Part shown: one piece after another, positions 37,401 to 50,357 of the stretch
Layout: each line of letters opens with the position of its first letter
Position numbering within the stretch: the first letter of the stretch is position 1
Assembly: GCA_003255065.1 (NCBI GenBank)
Contig: QAOA01008473.1
Location: forward strand, 868,001-932,000
From: Cercis canadensis
Taxonomy: Eukaryota > Streptophyta > Magnoliopsida > Fabales > Fabaceae
Reading direction: 5' to 3'
DNA: 64,000 bases
Position numbers and translations under genes: made by a program
The notes under the pieces: model-generated
What the model was told of the DNA's origin: nothing
What the model saw: only the letters and a program-made list of their open reading frames with translations
The model's database searches: none

Positions 37401-38356
37401 ATTCATTCCACATTTCGCTTCCAATGGGCCTTAAATTCAGGCAAATGTGATTTTACTCAAATTTTGTTACATTAATTAATTATGTTCACATAGTATTACT
37501 ATTAATTCATCATCTTCCTATTCACCCATTCTTAATTATATATCTCACTCTCAGTAAATAATAATATACCATGCGGTCATAGAATGTGAATGGTTTGGGT
37601 TAAGAAAAGAAGCTAGGTCAAAAGTATTAATATACAGAAACACAAACAATTCTTTAAACATACGTCAATGTCTGATGCAATCATGACCTTGACATTAATT
37701 CATTCCCTGAGATGATTCGTACGTCATCAAATTTCTCTTCACTGGCTTCTCACATACTAGACAAAAATAAACTTGTCGATTTCTTGTGACTTGTGTTGAA
37801 TGGCTTTGTTAACTTTTTCTTTCTTTAACGAATTCATTTAGTTTAAGCATGTGTTTAATGCAGCCTGAGAAACCCGTGAAAGTTAAAAATTGCCACGTTG
37901 GTATGAGTCCTAACAAAATTTCTCTTTGGCAACATCGTTATGGGAAACTTCATTTAATTATCACTAGTGACTTTCATTAGCCTTGCCTCCCCAACCCGAA
38001 TCACTAATCCCAAACATTCATTTTAAGTCTTAACTAAAATGTTATTTTCTTCTCTCTTGTTGAGTTAGGGAAGACCCCTATATATGGCCTCTTCTAGGAA
38101 TGCATTAATTACCTGAGAATCTGATACCACTCCTGCATGCATGCATTTGCAGTGAGAACGACTTTCAAACTAACACTGTAATTAATACATCAGAAAAATT
38201 CAGAAGGGATATGCTAATAACACATAACAGAAAAGAATATATAACCCTGATCACCTTGGGACTAAGTTACAGCCTAAAGACAATTAAAGATGGAATAATC
38301 ATTCTTTTGCACTTTGAATGGGGAAAGTGATTGAATATTCTAGGACAAAAGTTGGA

Positions 38357-38381
38357 ATATATATATATATATATATATATG
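38357..38381. repeat. AT microsatellite
   Basis: About twelve TA units in intergenic DNA. Confidence 0.9.
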
Positions 38382-41300
38382 TTATCGTGGTTGATTAGAG
38401 AGGATGACCTTTAATTAACTACTTCACATGGTATTGTGATGTAACAGTTGCATTTGGGAGGAGAGGACGTCCTTATGAAAGCAACAAGTATATATCGCCA
38501 CACCTTAATTGATAAAAGCAGGTTCGTTCACGCTTCAATTAGTTTTTAGTGCCTCTGCAAGCTTCAGTCATGCCTTAATTAGTTTTTGGTGCTTTCTGTG
38601 TTGCTTGCAGTTGGAAAGGTTCTTTGCCCAGTTGCCCCACATGAATCCATGCCTGTTTAGGTAATAATCTGCACTCATCAATTAGTGCCCCATGCAATTG
38701 GGCTGTAATACACGTAGCAGAATTCACAGGACATGTGGCTGTTAACTTGTCTAACTGATATTGACCCTCTTAGCTAACAGAGTCTTAAGCTAGCTAATAA
38801 ACTCTTTAATCCTATAGTTTTAAGCTAACTAGGCCTTTCATTAGGCGTTGTGTTTGTATCAAGAGAAAAATCGTTAAAAAAAAAAAGGATCGAATTATTA
38901 GAAATTAAAAAGAGATTTTATAAAACTTGGGATATTACGAGAAATAGTATAGAATATTCTTTAATATTTTCCTTTCTTTAAAGTAGGACATAAAAATAAA
39001 AACAAATAAAAACAAATCAACAAAACATTTATAAGTGGAGTAATTAAATGCATGTATACACCAAACTCTAGAGACATGCATGATATAAAGGGAAAGGGCG
39101 TGAGTGGTCATCATCACTCATCAGTTTATTCAATTGAACGAGAAGTAGACGACGAACTGGACATTCACATTGTCATTGAGCCGTGGACGGCTTCAAGACA
39201 GATAAGTCATAAGCTAGCTACTTTTACCCAATCACTTGGTGCTAACTTGAGCCGCATAAATAGCCAAGAAGTGTAAACGATGTGGTCTATATCCATGTTC
39301 ATCTTGTGGAGCATATATATAGCTTCAACTGTGACGTGATGACAACCCTCACCCCTTGCCTAGTTTCATCAACATCAACACAATATACCATGTACTTAAA
39401 ACTCATCAACATCATTACAAATCCACCAAATTAACAACATTATTTCTAATGGTTCAAAGTCAATGCAATAACGCTTATATCGATTAATCTTCCATCATCT
39501 AAGGCAAACAAAAATCCTTACACCATTGGTGATTGTTATTTTATGATCAATATAAGCATGTTTAGTATAGCTTCGTCCCTCGTGGAGCCAACCATTGATT
39601 TAATGTATTATTCAACAGTGCAAACAAAATATAAAATTGAATTACCTTTCCCTTTTGCTTCACTCTCCATTTCCCTATTTCTTGCTCATGTGATGAGATG
39701 AATAAGAATAACATCAGACAGAGAAAGGGAAGAATCAATTCGGTTGTAAGTTGAAACTTGTAAGTGCTGCCTATTATTGTTAACGTGATTGCAAAGAAAA
39801 ATTACAAAATGCTGATAGCAGCGCAACATTGTTTCTTCGGCGGTAACACAAACGGGTCCAGTGACGCGATAGCAAGAAACAAGAATAAACATGGAACTTT
39901 TTCTTTTTTTTTGTTTTGCTGATGAGGCCCTACATAAGTTTTAACATCGAAGCTAACTGAAGTGGATTGATGAATTGGTTCATGAAAGCCCATATGCTCA
40001 TACGGGTTCAGTTGATCCATCTTATCATTGATTGGTTCCAAAGGCCTTCATAAGGTAAACAATAGAGCCGAGGCCCAAAAATGGTAAACAATATTCAAAT
40101 TAAAGCCCATCTGGTTTGTAACTCTTCAAAATCAAAACAATAACCGAAGATAGAAATCCAAAAAATGTAAACAGGAAGACGGCTCCGTTAATTTGTCTTC
40201 CAATCACAAAACCACCGTGTCAGCCCAAAAAAAATAAAAAATAAAAAAATAACTATCAACCATCTACGTACCCACGCAAACACTAGATTTGCTTCATTCA
40301 AAATCGTGAATAAAATCTGCTTGAGTTTTTTTGTTTTTTAGCATATGAGTTGTCAAGTTGAATTTGATATCCAAATTTGAAATAGTTTGTGGCTGAAATT
40401 GTTTTTAAAATTTTGTATTTAAATTTAAAATTGTAGCCAAAAAATACTTTAAAAAAAAAAAATCTAAACAATAGATATTTGAATTCAAACTGACCCCACT
40501 CCTTTCTTAGCAGTCGTATGCTTTCTAGTTTTAATTTTCGGGTCACATGTCCTTTGGCAACTTAAATAGTAATATGATACATCTCATCTCAATAATATAA
40601 AAATGCTGTCTTCAATCATTTATTTCTCTTCGTCTAATTTCTTGGCACGTTATCCATCCTGTTACGTTCTAAGTTTTGCCTGTGAACCTTTGAAATCGTT
40701 GATAGTTCTTTTCAACATATTTATAAAACAAAATTATGTAGTATATATTTTCTTGAAGCTAAAGTAATTTATTTATCTTTTAAATTTTTTATACACTCGA
40801 AAAAATAGATATTACAGTTTTTTTTTTTTCATTTAGTTAATTTTCTCTTAACAAAAAAATCGATATGAGACTTATTTCTGAGATAGAATGAATAGATTTT
40901 CTGTCCTTGTAAAGATGTAAGAAATTGAAGGTGATGAAATCGAAATTTGAGTCATGGTTGCCTTAAGGAAATTATTTATATCTCTTAGAACTATAAGTGG
41001 AATTAATTAATTATTCAAGCAACTTTCTTGGTTCCACACAGGTTAACTGCTCATTGCCCATTCTTTCGTCATTTAACAGCTAACACTTGAACATGCCGTT
41101 TGAATTGACTTTCTGCTTTCCTTTTATATATAGTGGGTGGATGAAGTAATCTACTTCTAGAAGTCACAACTAGGTTACTCACCTGCTTACCAATTACCAT
41201 CCAATTTTGCCTACTTAATTTATTTAGCAATAAATCCATTTAATTTTCATGGCCAAAAAGAAATTCATTTAATTTTGACAACCTGCGCATTCCCATGTCA

Positions 41301-42272
41301 CCATTCATTTAACCCTACTTTCTTCCCAAGAATCATATACATACCTTTTGATTCATCTCCTCATAAAAGATATTGGTTGGGTATTCAAAGGTTCAAACTT
41401 CGTGAAAGACAATGAAACATAGGGAGTTGAAAATGCACCTCACTATTTAAGAGACACAGGTAATTAAGGCACCTCAACCAACCTAACTTAAAGAAGAAAG
41501 AAAAGAAGACGAGGAACCCACTATTGAACACTCTGACACAATCACATTAAAGAAAACAAAAAAGACAAGCCATGATATTGCCCAAACTTCCACTTATGTC
41601 TTTCCTTTAGAGGGCCCCTTCTAAAAGAGAGAGCTCCACCTTTAGAAGTAAAGTTATTATTCTCCACAAGAGAACATGAACAAGGAGACCCGAAGATAGT
41701 GGATCCTTTTACATTTTTAACTCCTTTTGAGGCCATCAATAACTTGGCAATCCAACTGTGGAGTGTGGAGTACCATTGGTAAAGATTCTCCAGATTCTTT
41801 AATCTTTCTGTGGGTTAAATCTCTTTCTCCTGCTCCTAAATTTACCAAACTTTCTGGGGCAAGTCAACATAAAAGGCATAAAGCAGGCTTTTTTTCAGGG
41901 GAACAACCCTTCTAATCATTTCTCTAAATGACACTTGTTGACTAAACATGTTTAGATTTAGAATAGACCATAGTTACCTGTGACTCTGAAGAAGTTGATG
42001 TGGTTGAATCATTTAATTACAGCATAACCCTGCCAATTAGTCAAAGAATATAGCAGCATTTGTCGCTGTCCATCTGATATAAACCTAAACCCATTCAAAA
42101 TTTGCTTGATTTTTTGTCTTGAGCATTTATTTTATGATAAGAAACAGCAGGCTTATGCAACAGAATTTTGATTGAGGATAATGTGGGATTTGTGTTTATT
42201 TTTATTATTATTATTTTCTTGACATGACTCCTAATCAATAGTTAATTCTAAATCCTATCTGATAGTTGAATG

Positions 42273-42275
<3 letters not shown>

Positions 42276-42303
<28 letters not shown>
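42276..42303. repeat. AT microsatellite
   Basis: About fourteen TA units in intergenic DNA. Confidence 0.9.
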
Positions 42304-44530
42304 CTTTAATTTGTGTCACTTTTTTGGAAGAGATGTGTGGGGTCCTACCCTCGTGATTTTTAGGTGATATGAAAAGGAATTTACACCACGACAGAGGATC
42401 TATGGTTGGTCGTGATGGTTGAAAATTGAAATGGGAAGCTGCTTTTATACAATTTGACAAAGAAATGTTGGGATTCTGAAACTGTTTGGTTTGGGTCCAT
42501 ATCCATTATCAACCCACTAGGTGGCTAACCTTAGCCGTAAGGCACACACACACGACACATGTTGTTGGACAGCCAAATAGAGTAGTGATTACTGACTACT
42601 GAGTGAAGGGTATGGGTATGGTCCAAGAATTATCAGAGTGGCCATTGTGGGGGGAAAAGGCCACTCATCTATGTTCCCCATCATAACTTTATTTGGTTTG
42701 ATCCAAACAAGGTATATTCCTTCACAAGATATTCAGATAAAAGACGAATACGCATTACTCTGCCTTGACCTCGCCGGCAAGTTGGTTGAGCAAGCAAATG
42801 TTCCAACAAGGACTTGCTAACTACTGTGTTAAGGATATGTTTGGATTGCATCGTGGATTCCTAACCTAAAGCATCAGATTAGACGCCCTTGGCAAGAAAA
42901 TAATAATAATAATAAGCATGGCCATTGATGGCCAGAGTAAGCGCTTAAATTGAATATATAACGATGTCTCTGTAATGATCTCAGCATCACCCACTTTGAC
43001 AAATAGCATATTACATACTTCCCTTATGTTACACCAAAAGTGCTTTCCTTTTTGATCTTATTCAAAGGTCACCAAGCCTAGCTAGTAGCTACAACCACTT
43101 TCCTTTTGTTTTACTTTCAATATTATTTGAACTTGATTCAGTTGGGTACGTGACGGTGAGTTATGTAATGGCCAATGGGTGTTGAACCTCTCTGTTGTTG
43201 CCCGTTTCTTTCTTAGCACATAGCTGAGTCCAAGACGTTTCCTTCTAATTAGAGAAAGCTCCCACTTGATCACTTGAAGCTTTGGATTCTTCTTGTACCG
43301 ATTAATAGTCATGTCTCGTGTTTGTCTTAAATTTCACTAGAAAACAAACGTATAAGGTCTTCAAAGTGGTTATTGATAATATAATATTGAGTCAACGACT
43401 TCTTTACCAGCACCGCCCCACAGCAACATCTGAATCTGATTGAAAAAGGATAAGTTTTTTCTTTTAAAAAAAAATATTTTAGGTGCCCGTGTGTGCTTCT
43501 GGTTTGGATAGTCTCAGCTAAGAAGTAATTAAGAGAAATCAAAACATAAAATATCTAAATTTCTTAACAATATATTCTGTTCCTAATTAGTATTACAAAA
43601 CCTTGGATAAAGACAATGCAGTCTTCAAATAAAAGTAACATGCATAGTAAAATTGGATAAAGCAATCAACATAATCACGTTGAACGATTTGGAATAGAGA
43701 AAACGACTGGTAGCAGCTTGTCCCATTCCTTGTTACAGTAAAATCACAACGCAAAGGGTATATATATATATTATAATTAAGAGGTTTTGACTACGGCAGC
43801 GCCCCAAGCTTTTGTGCAATGAAATGGGGTTTGATTGAATACCAAAAAATGAAGGTGGTGGTTGACAACACTATTTGGCTTTTGTATGGCAGCTTTCATT
43901 ACATATATAGATCAACAACATGTGGGACTGGGAGACCCTCGTATATATAAATATGCCTGTAAACCACTCACTTCTGTTTTCATTCTGTGGGCTTATACTT
44001 ATAAACATTCAACAATCACAAACTCTTTCCTTCTTCAACCAACACCGACAATGGACAATACCACTCATCATATATAATCAAAATAAATGTGGCAACAGGC
44101 GTTTAGTGTACCAACTTTTAATTGGTGCTATATATGTAACATATTTTGGTGCTTTAAATTTTTAGGGTCGATCATATATCAACAACATTATACTTAGACA
44201 TATGCTTAATTCTTTTTTTTTTTTCAATGGAAACTACATAATGTGGGTGTGGCTACATAATCTCTCATCATAACATTCTGTTTCATCGAGTCTCGATAAA
44301 ATTAAACTTTATATTTTTATCATAAATAATCAATATTTAATTATTAATTAGGTATTACTTTGAAGACTCAGATTATTCTTTAATTTATATATATAAATGA
44401 AAATTTTCATTTACCCATTGGACCAACTTGCTATCGTGGAGAAACATTTATGCTAGACATAAAATTATTATTTAAAGGTAAAATGGTGTCCACGGAATAT
44501 TTGACTCGTCACAGGAAAATACTAAATTGT

Positions 44531-44668
44531 GATTAGCTGCGGAATATATTCCGTCGCTAACTTGTTAAAATGCAGGATTTTATTGACGGAGTTGTTTCCA
44601 TCGCTAATACCAAGTCCCTCAGATCATGCAGAGACGCCCTTCACGACGGAATTAGATCCATAGCTGAT
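44531..44668. repeat. Cluster of three related palindromic motifs
   Basis: Three variants of a motif of the form GACGGAATT-N-TTCCGTCGCTAAT occur at about 44531-44561, 44584-44608 and 44644-44668. The first is a near-perfect palindrome (CGGAATATATTCCG). Repeated motifs of this kind are found in the subterminal regions of some plant DNA transposons, so this may be the edge of a decayed element. Superfamily not determined. Confidence 0.5.
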
Positions 44669-45640
44669 TTTTAATAAGTTTTGAAATGATTTTTTTTTAA
44701 AAAAAATTATCCAATTTTATAACCTTACAAATATTTATGTTTTCCCTATCAAAAAAATAACAATGCTGGATTTTTGAGATATTTTTAAAAAAAACTATGT
44801 TAATACTCACAAAAAGAAAATAAATGTTATAACACAAGAGTTATTCCTTTTAGTGCATAAGGTATATAGCAAATAAATGTTTTTCCTATATCTTGTAAAC
44901 TCTTTATTTTTCGAAAAATTGAAATTTAATTCCATAAATAAAAAGTGATATTTAAGTAATGTATCTTTTACGAACGCCAAAAAAGGTCAAATAGTTTATT
45001 GGTTAAACCAATGGACAATTTTACTTTTGTTTTAGTTTCAACGGAGGAAAAGTATACTTACTATAAACAATCTCATGAAATATCAACCAATAATTTTAGT
45101 TTAATATCAGCTTCAACTTTTAAGTATGTAATGCCTTAAAAAATTAAAAAAAAAAATCAGGTTTAATTTTGCTAAGGTTTCATTTGTTTTGATAAAAATG
45201 ATTTTATAAAATATTTTTAAGAAATATTTTTTATCAAAATAAATTGATAATAAAAAAAAAGTTATGAGTATTGCTAGAAAAATATCCCAAAATATTCAAT
45301 TCAATTGGAACACACCCATACTTTTTTTTCATGCTTATTTATTAATGTAAATATTGACAAGTTATGTACATACGGCTCAAAAATGGTAATAGAGTGTATC
45401 GTTTATATTTATTGTTTGTTAATTTAAAATATTGTTCCATTAAAATTAAAATGAAATAATGTGAATAAAATTGTAGGTTTGTACATTAGAAAGTTTTGTA
45501 AATTAGTATAACTTTACGAAATAGAAGACATAAAATTGAATTAATGATAAAATTTCAACGGTTTACGTAGGTGGTGGTATTAGTGATAATAAATGAAAAC
45601 CGAAAGGGCAGTTTTGACTTGTGAGGTGGTAGAATATTAA

Positions 45641-46054
45641 ACTGATATAAGATGTATAATTTTCCTTATTCAATTGGTACAATTTTCATTCCATCTCAGC
45701 AAAAGCTGCTGCTTACGGCTTACCTGTCTGACCACTCCTCTCCATTCACTTCATCCATTAACAAAAAGGTCAAATACCAAACTCACCTTTCCTTTCCCTC
45801 TCCCTCTCCTTCTCATTGCTACCATTTTTTATTTATTCTGTATTTCCTTTTCTCCTTCATCCAAACCTCCTTCGCTTGCTTTGCCGCTGTTTCTGTTGAT
45901 TTTCAGAAGCACTCCCAAAGCTTCTACGCCGCCCTTTATGGCATGTTTCCTCTTGGTCTCAAAATCACTCAAATCTTTCATGCATTTTAGTTTCAGTTTC
46001 AAAGCTTGGTGGGTCACTGCTTAAAGATCTAATTGTCAACCCTTTTGGAAGAAT
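45641..46054 (+). promoter_or_regulatory. Probable core promoter and pyrimidine-rich leader of RING/vWA gene
   Basis: TATAAGATGTATAA at about 45646 could serve as a TATA region. The following 400 bp are rich in C and T tracts, common in plant 5' untranslated regions, and lead to the start codon at 46055. Confidence 0.4.
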
Positions 46055-49000
46055 ATGGAAAGCAAATGGAGAAAAGTGAAGCTTGCGCTTGGATTGAATA
46101 TGTGTGTTTATGTTCCTAGAGCCATAGATGATTCTCCGTCATCCATCAACTCCGTTGCAAGATTTGCCGATGCTTGTTCACCGTCTAATGTCTCACTGGC
46201 CGGTGATAGCTCCAATTATCGCCCAACCACTCCGACGCCGTCGTCCTCTGGTCTCCGGCTATCCAAATCCGGAACCAAATCCTCCAAGGTTAGCATTTTT
46301 CGATTAAAATCAAACCTTTTTTTTACATATTGAGAAAAGGGTATTTACAGATGTGTCTTTTATTGCCTTTTTTATGTTTCGGCTTTTACTGAATCTCCAT
46401 GGTAGATTCTGTTTGAAGCTTTGGACTATCTGGGTGGGTGAGCCTCATTCATTGGTTTTTTTTTTTTTTTTTTNTTTTTTTTTTTTTTTTTTTTTCGTAT
46501 TACAAGGCCTAACTAAGACCTTGTACCTAAATAACAAACTTAATTAATATTGATTACCATGATTAAATAAACATCAATATCAGGCCTAATATGTCATTCG
46601 TTTTTGCTTTTGCTTTTGCTTTTGCTTTGGCTTTGGCTTTTGATATGGGGTAGCGTAGTGGGCATATCAGAATGTGACGTATCTGACTATTGTGGAAACG
46701 GTTATTCTTCGTCTTGTTGTTTTCAACTCAACTACGGGTTGAAGAGGGGAGGGATATAAGGAGGAGTGGTGATAGTGCCTTTTAAGGACCAGTTTCTCAC
46801 TTACTTGGCTTATTAGAAAAGGGTTACATTTATGACCATTCTTCTCCTTTGCCCATAACTGTACTCTTCTATGTACTCTATTTAGTCGTTTTTATCACTA
46901 CAATGACCTCGGAACCGTTGATTGTGAAATTCCCAGATTCAAAGAACGAAAAAGTTAAAAAAAATTTACAGGATAAAAAATAGCAAAGGGAAGAAATCCT
47001 AAAGCAATGGATCATCTTTGATCTCCCCTTCTTTTGATGACACTCAAGCTTTATTTTTTCTAATTGTCTCGAAAGCTTCAATATTAGATTTGCAATTTGC
47101 CTTATTACTTTTTTGAAAGTCATTTGTTGATTTTGTTGTTAGGTTTCCTTTCATGTCCTCAGAGTGTTTGACTACGTAACGTTGACCTTTTTTTTCCCCT
47201 TCCTTTATTAAGTTGTAGATTTGCCTGGGAATCCTCGAGTTTTGGTAAAATTGAGCATCTGTAGTAAAGATGGGTTGCATTCTATTTCATCTTTTTATGC
47301 ACTGGTCGTAATAGAAGTGGACCTGCATCGGGACAGAAGGGGCTGTGTTAGCACTATAGTGTAATAGTGACCTTTGCAAATTTTGCAATTATCTATGAAT
47401 ACTTTATTGAGTCACTGCTCAGATTCGCAGATTTATGGAACTTAGTTTTCTTTCTTGCTTTATTTTTTCTTAATTTCTTTTTTCGCTGAGTAGTAGGGTA
47501 ATTAGTCTAGATAATTGGATTGATGTCCCCATACACAAGCCATATCTGGCAACTTTTCCATTATTATTACTGTTACTCGTGTTGTTTCCACAACCACAGA
47601 TACTCACTGGCATGAAGTGGGTTTGAACTTAGCACCAGTTGTTGCTACCGATTGGGATTATCTCTCAACTACGGCCAAATAATAAGTTTAATTTCAAAAA
47701 GAATTTTAATATTAAATAAAAACCACAATTAGACTTCAAACCTACAGCTGAAAATTTATGCCGTAGGATCTCAGACTAAGACTAACTTATAAATATATAA
47801 GTGGGATGAATGAGTTTCTCTTAATTCCTGATAACCATTTCAGTTTAGGAAGTTCGAGGAGTTTGAGGATTTTGTGTTGATATCCTAGAGCTTCGAAAAA
47901 CCTGAAGAGCTGAAGGATTCAGAATTTAAAGATTTGAAGCCTACGGAGGATTTTAATGTTTTGTTACACTTTTTGGTAGTGTTGATTCCAGAACGTATTG
48001 CTGTCTCAGAGGCCTTCAAAACATGTTTCTACATGGCATTGTTAGTGGCATTATTGTTTATTAGAAATTTAATGTAATTTCCTTTCAGCTGTTGATGAAT
48101 TGGGATGGATGTTGCCAAAAACTTTGATGCTGTTTCAATAGAAAAACCAAATCCATAATTTGCTGTCCTTCATCAATGCAGCTTCCTAGACTGTTTAGGA
48201 GTTACCAATGCCTGGGTATAACGCATTTTAGTGAGACCAATGTTGGTATTACCGCTTTAAAGTTTCATTAATAACTTGAGAAGCTTTGGATGGAAACCTC
48301 CTTTTCCTTCTCTCAATATATGGTGAACGAATATCTTGTATGGGGGATTTTGAACCTAGCAGAGATTCCCTTGCTTCTGTGTGATTTCAATCTTCAACAA
48401 AAGGCGGGCATTGGCCAACTCTCATTTATGACATTTTTATCCACATTATCTGCAGGGGCCTTGTGCAATATGCCTGACAGCAATGAAACCAGGGCAGGGC
48501 CATGCCATTTTCACTGCAGAATGCTCTCATTCTTTCCATTTCCACTGCATCACATCTAACGTAAAACACGGAAACCAGATTTGCCCTGTCTGCAGAGCAA
48601 AATGGAAAGAAGTGCCTTTTCAGAGTCCTGCTTCTAATGTCTCTCATGTAATGCCTCGAGTCAACCAAGTAACTTTTCCACGAGATGATGCCTGGACGAC
48701 TGTCTTACGGCGACTTCCTTCCCCACCAGGGGATGCAGGTCGACAGATATCATCGCTTTATCATGTTACTGAACCAGCTATCTTTGATGATGATGAAGCC
48801 TTGGATCAACAAACTTCAGTTGCCCATAATAGAAATGAGGGTGACTGCAATACTTTAGATACAATGAAGATTGGAACGTATCCTGAAGTTTCAGCTGTTC
48901 CAAAATCGGCTTCGCATGACAACTTTGCCGTATTGATCCATCTCAAAGCTCCCCATTCAGGGAGAAAACAAAATAGTGGCAGAAATGATGCTGAATCATC

Positions 49001-50357
49001 TCGTGCTCCAATTGACCTTGTTACAGTTCTTGATGTAAGTGGTAGCATGGCAGGTACTAAGCTTGCATTGCTGAAACGGGCTATGGGTTTTGTCATACAG
49101 AATCTGGGCCCATCAGACCGGCTTTCTGTCATTGCCTTCTCCTCCACAGCCCGCCGCATCTTTCCACTTCGGCGGATGACTGATACGGGACGACAGCAGG
49201 CATTACAGGCTGTTAATTCACTGGCTTCAAATGGTGGGACAAACATTGCTGAAGGCCTGAGGAAAGGTGCCAAGGTGTTTATAGAACGGCGGTGGAAGAA
49301 CCCAGTTGGCAGTATCATATTATTATCCGATGGACAGGATACATACACGGTTAATAGCAGACCCCTTGCAACAGATTACCGGTCACTTGTGCCAAACTCC
49401 ATTAATCGCAATAATTGTGTGGGCTTGCAGATACCAGTACATGCATTTGGCTTTGGTGTTGACCATGATGCCACTTCAATGCACTCAATCTCAGAGACAT
49501 CTGGGGGTACATTTTCTTTCATAGAAGCTGAGGATGTGATTCAGGATGCATTTGCACAATGTATTGGGGGGCTCTTGAGTGTGGTGGTGCAAGAATTACT
49601 GGTGAAAGTTGAGTGTGTACACCCAAGTCTTCAACTCAGTTCGGTAAAAGCAGGAAGTTACCAAACCACCATGATGGCCAATGCAAGAATGGCTTCTATC
49701 AGTGTAGGAGATTTGTATGCTGATGAAGAAAGAGACTTTTTGGTGACAATCAATGTTCCAGTTGATAGGTCAAGAGACGAGATGTCATTGTTGATTGTAA
49801 GAGGTCTTTATAGAGACCCAATCACAAAAGAAATGGTGGCTTTGGAAGAAACCAATGAAGTAAAGATCCAGAGACCTGAGGTAGCTAGAGAACTGGTTGT
49901 GTCAATACAAGTAGACAGGCAACGAAACAGGCTTCGTGCTGCAGAGGCAATAGCTGAGGCTAGAGTTGCAGCTGAACGAAGTGATCTGGGTGCTGCAGTT
50001 TCTATCCTGGAGAACTGTCATAAGGCATTGTCTGAAACTGCCTCTGCTAAAGCTGGTGATCGGTTATGTGTTGCTCTTTCGGCAGAGTTGAAGGAGATGC
50101 AGGAGAGAATGGCAAACCAACGTGTGTATGAGCAGTCTGGAAGAGCTTATGTTTTGTCAGGATTGAGCTCACATTCATGGCAAAGGGCAACTGCACGAGG
50201 TGATTCCACAGACAGCACCAGCCTTGTGCAAGCATACCAAACCCCATCCATGGTAGACATGGTCACCCGTTCCCAGACCATGCTTTTGGGGACTCCACAA
50301 TCTCGACGTATCCTCCGACCTGCTAAATCTTTTCCTCTCCGGCATCCAGGACAATAA
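46055..50357 (+). CDS. RING-finger and von Willebrand A protein (WAV3 family E3 ubiquitin ligase)
   Basis: Likely E3 ubiquitin ligase of the WAV3/WAVH/EDA40 group, members of which act in root gravitropism and growth in Arabidopsis. Exons 46055-46288 and 48456-50357 join in phase 0, giving 711 residues. The basic N-terminus (MESKWRKVKLALG) and a Ser/Thr/Pro-rich stretch precede a RING-H2 finger, about residues 80-120, with CAIC, AECSHSFHFHC and CPVC. A vWA domain starts about residue 263 with the MIDAS motif Asp271-Val-Ser-Gly-Ser275 and has SDGQDT further on; the remainder is the conserved C-terminal region of the family. Exon 2 starts at the CAG acceptor directly before GPCAIC, so the RING is complete. 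The 2.2-kb intron holds a poly-T/N tract and a hexanucleotide repeat. Confidence 0.93.
46289..48455 (+). other. Large intron of the RING/vWA gene
   Basis: 2,167 bp, non-coding. It contains a T homopolymer with an N (about 46459-46495, N at 46474) and a TTTTGC hexanucleotide repeat at about 46601-46641. I see no inserted gene. Confidence 0.8.
46601..46641. repeat. TTTTGC/TTTGGC hexanucleotide microsatellite
   Basis: Around six tandem units, the last two changed to CTTTGG, inside the intron of the RING/vWA gene. Confidence 0.85.

Larger units (their letters stand above)
37401..45640. other. Gene-poor intergenic interval
   Basis: About 8 kb of AT-rich sequence without a coding region I can support. 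It holds TA microsatellites (38357-38381, 42276-42303), a short direct repeat near 38535-38610, and a set of related palindromic motifs at 44531-44668. No tRNA or other RNA gene is recognised. Confidence 0.55.

Noticed and set aside
39052..39276. 74-residue plus-strand frame in the gene-poor interval
   Set aside because: No homology recognised, surrounded by non-coding AT-rich DNA.
41542..41739. 65-residue minus-strand frame
   Set aside because: No recognisable domain, no splice or promoter context; could be a relic but cannot be supported.
45652..46024. Two overlapping frames of 112 and 116 residues before the RING/vWA start
   Set aside because: Sequence is C/T-rich leader with low-complexity translation; one frame lacks an ATG. 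They are better explained as untranslated leader.
48806..49348. 180-residue open frame on the minus strand
   Set aside because: It is fully antisense to the vWA domain of the RING/vWA gene, whose sense frame has clear family motifs.
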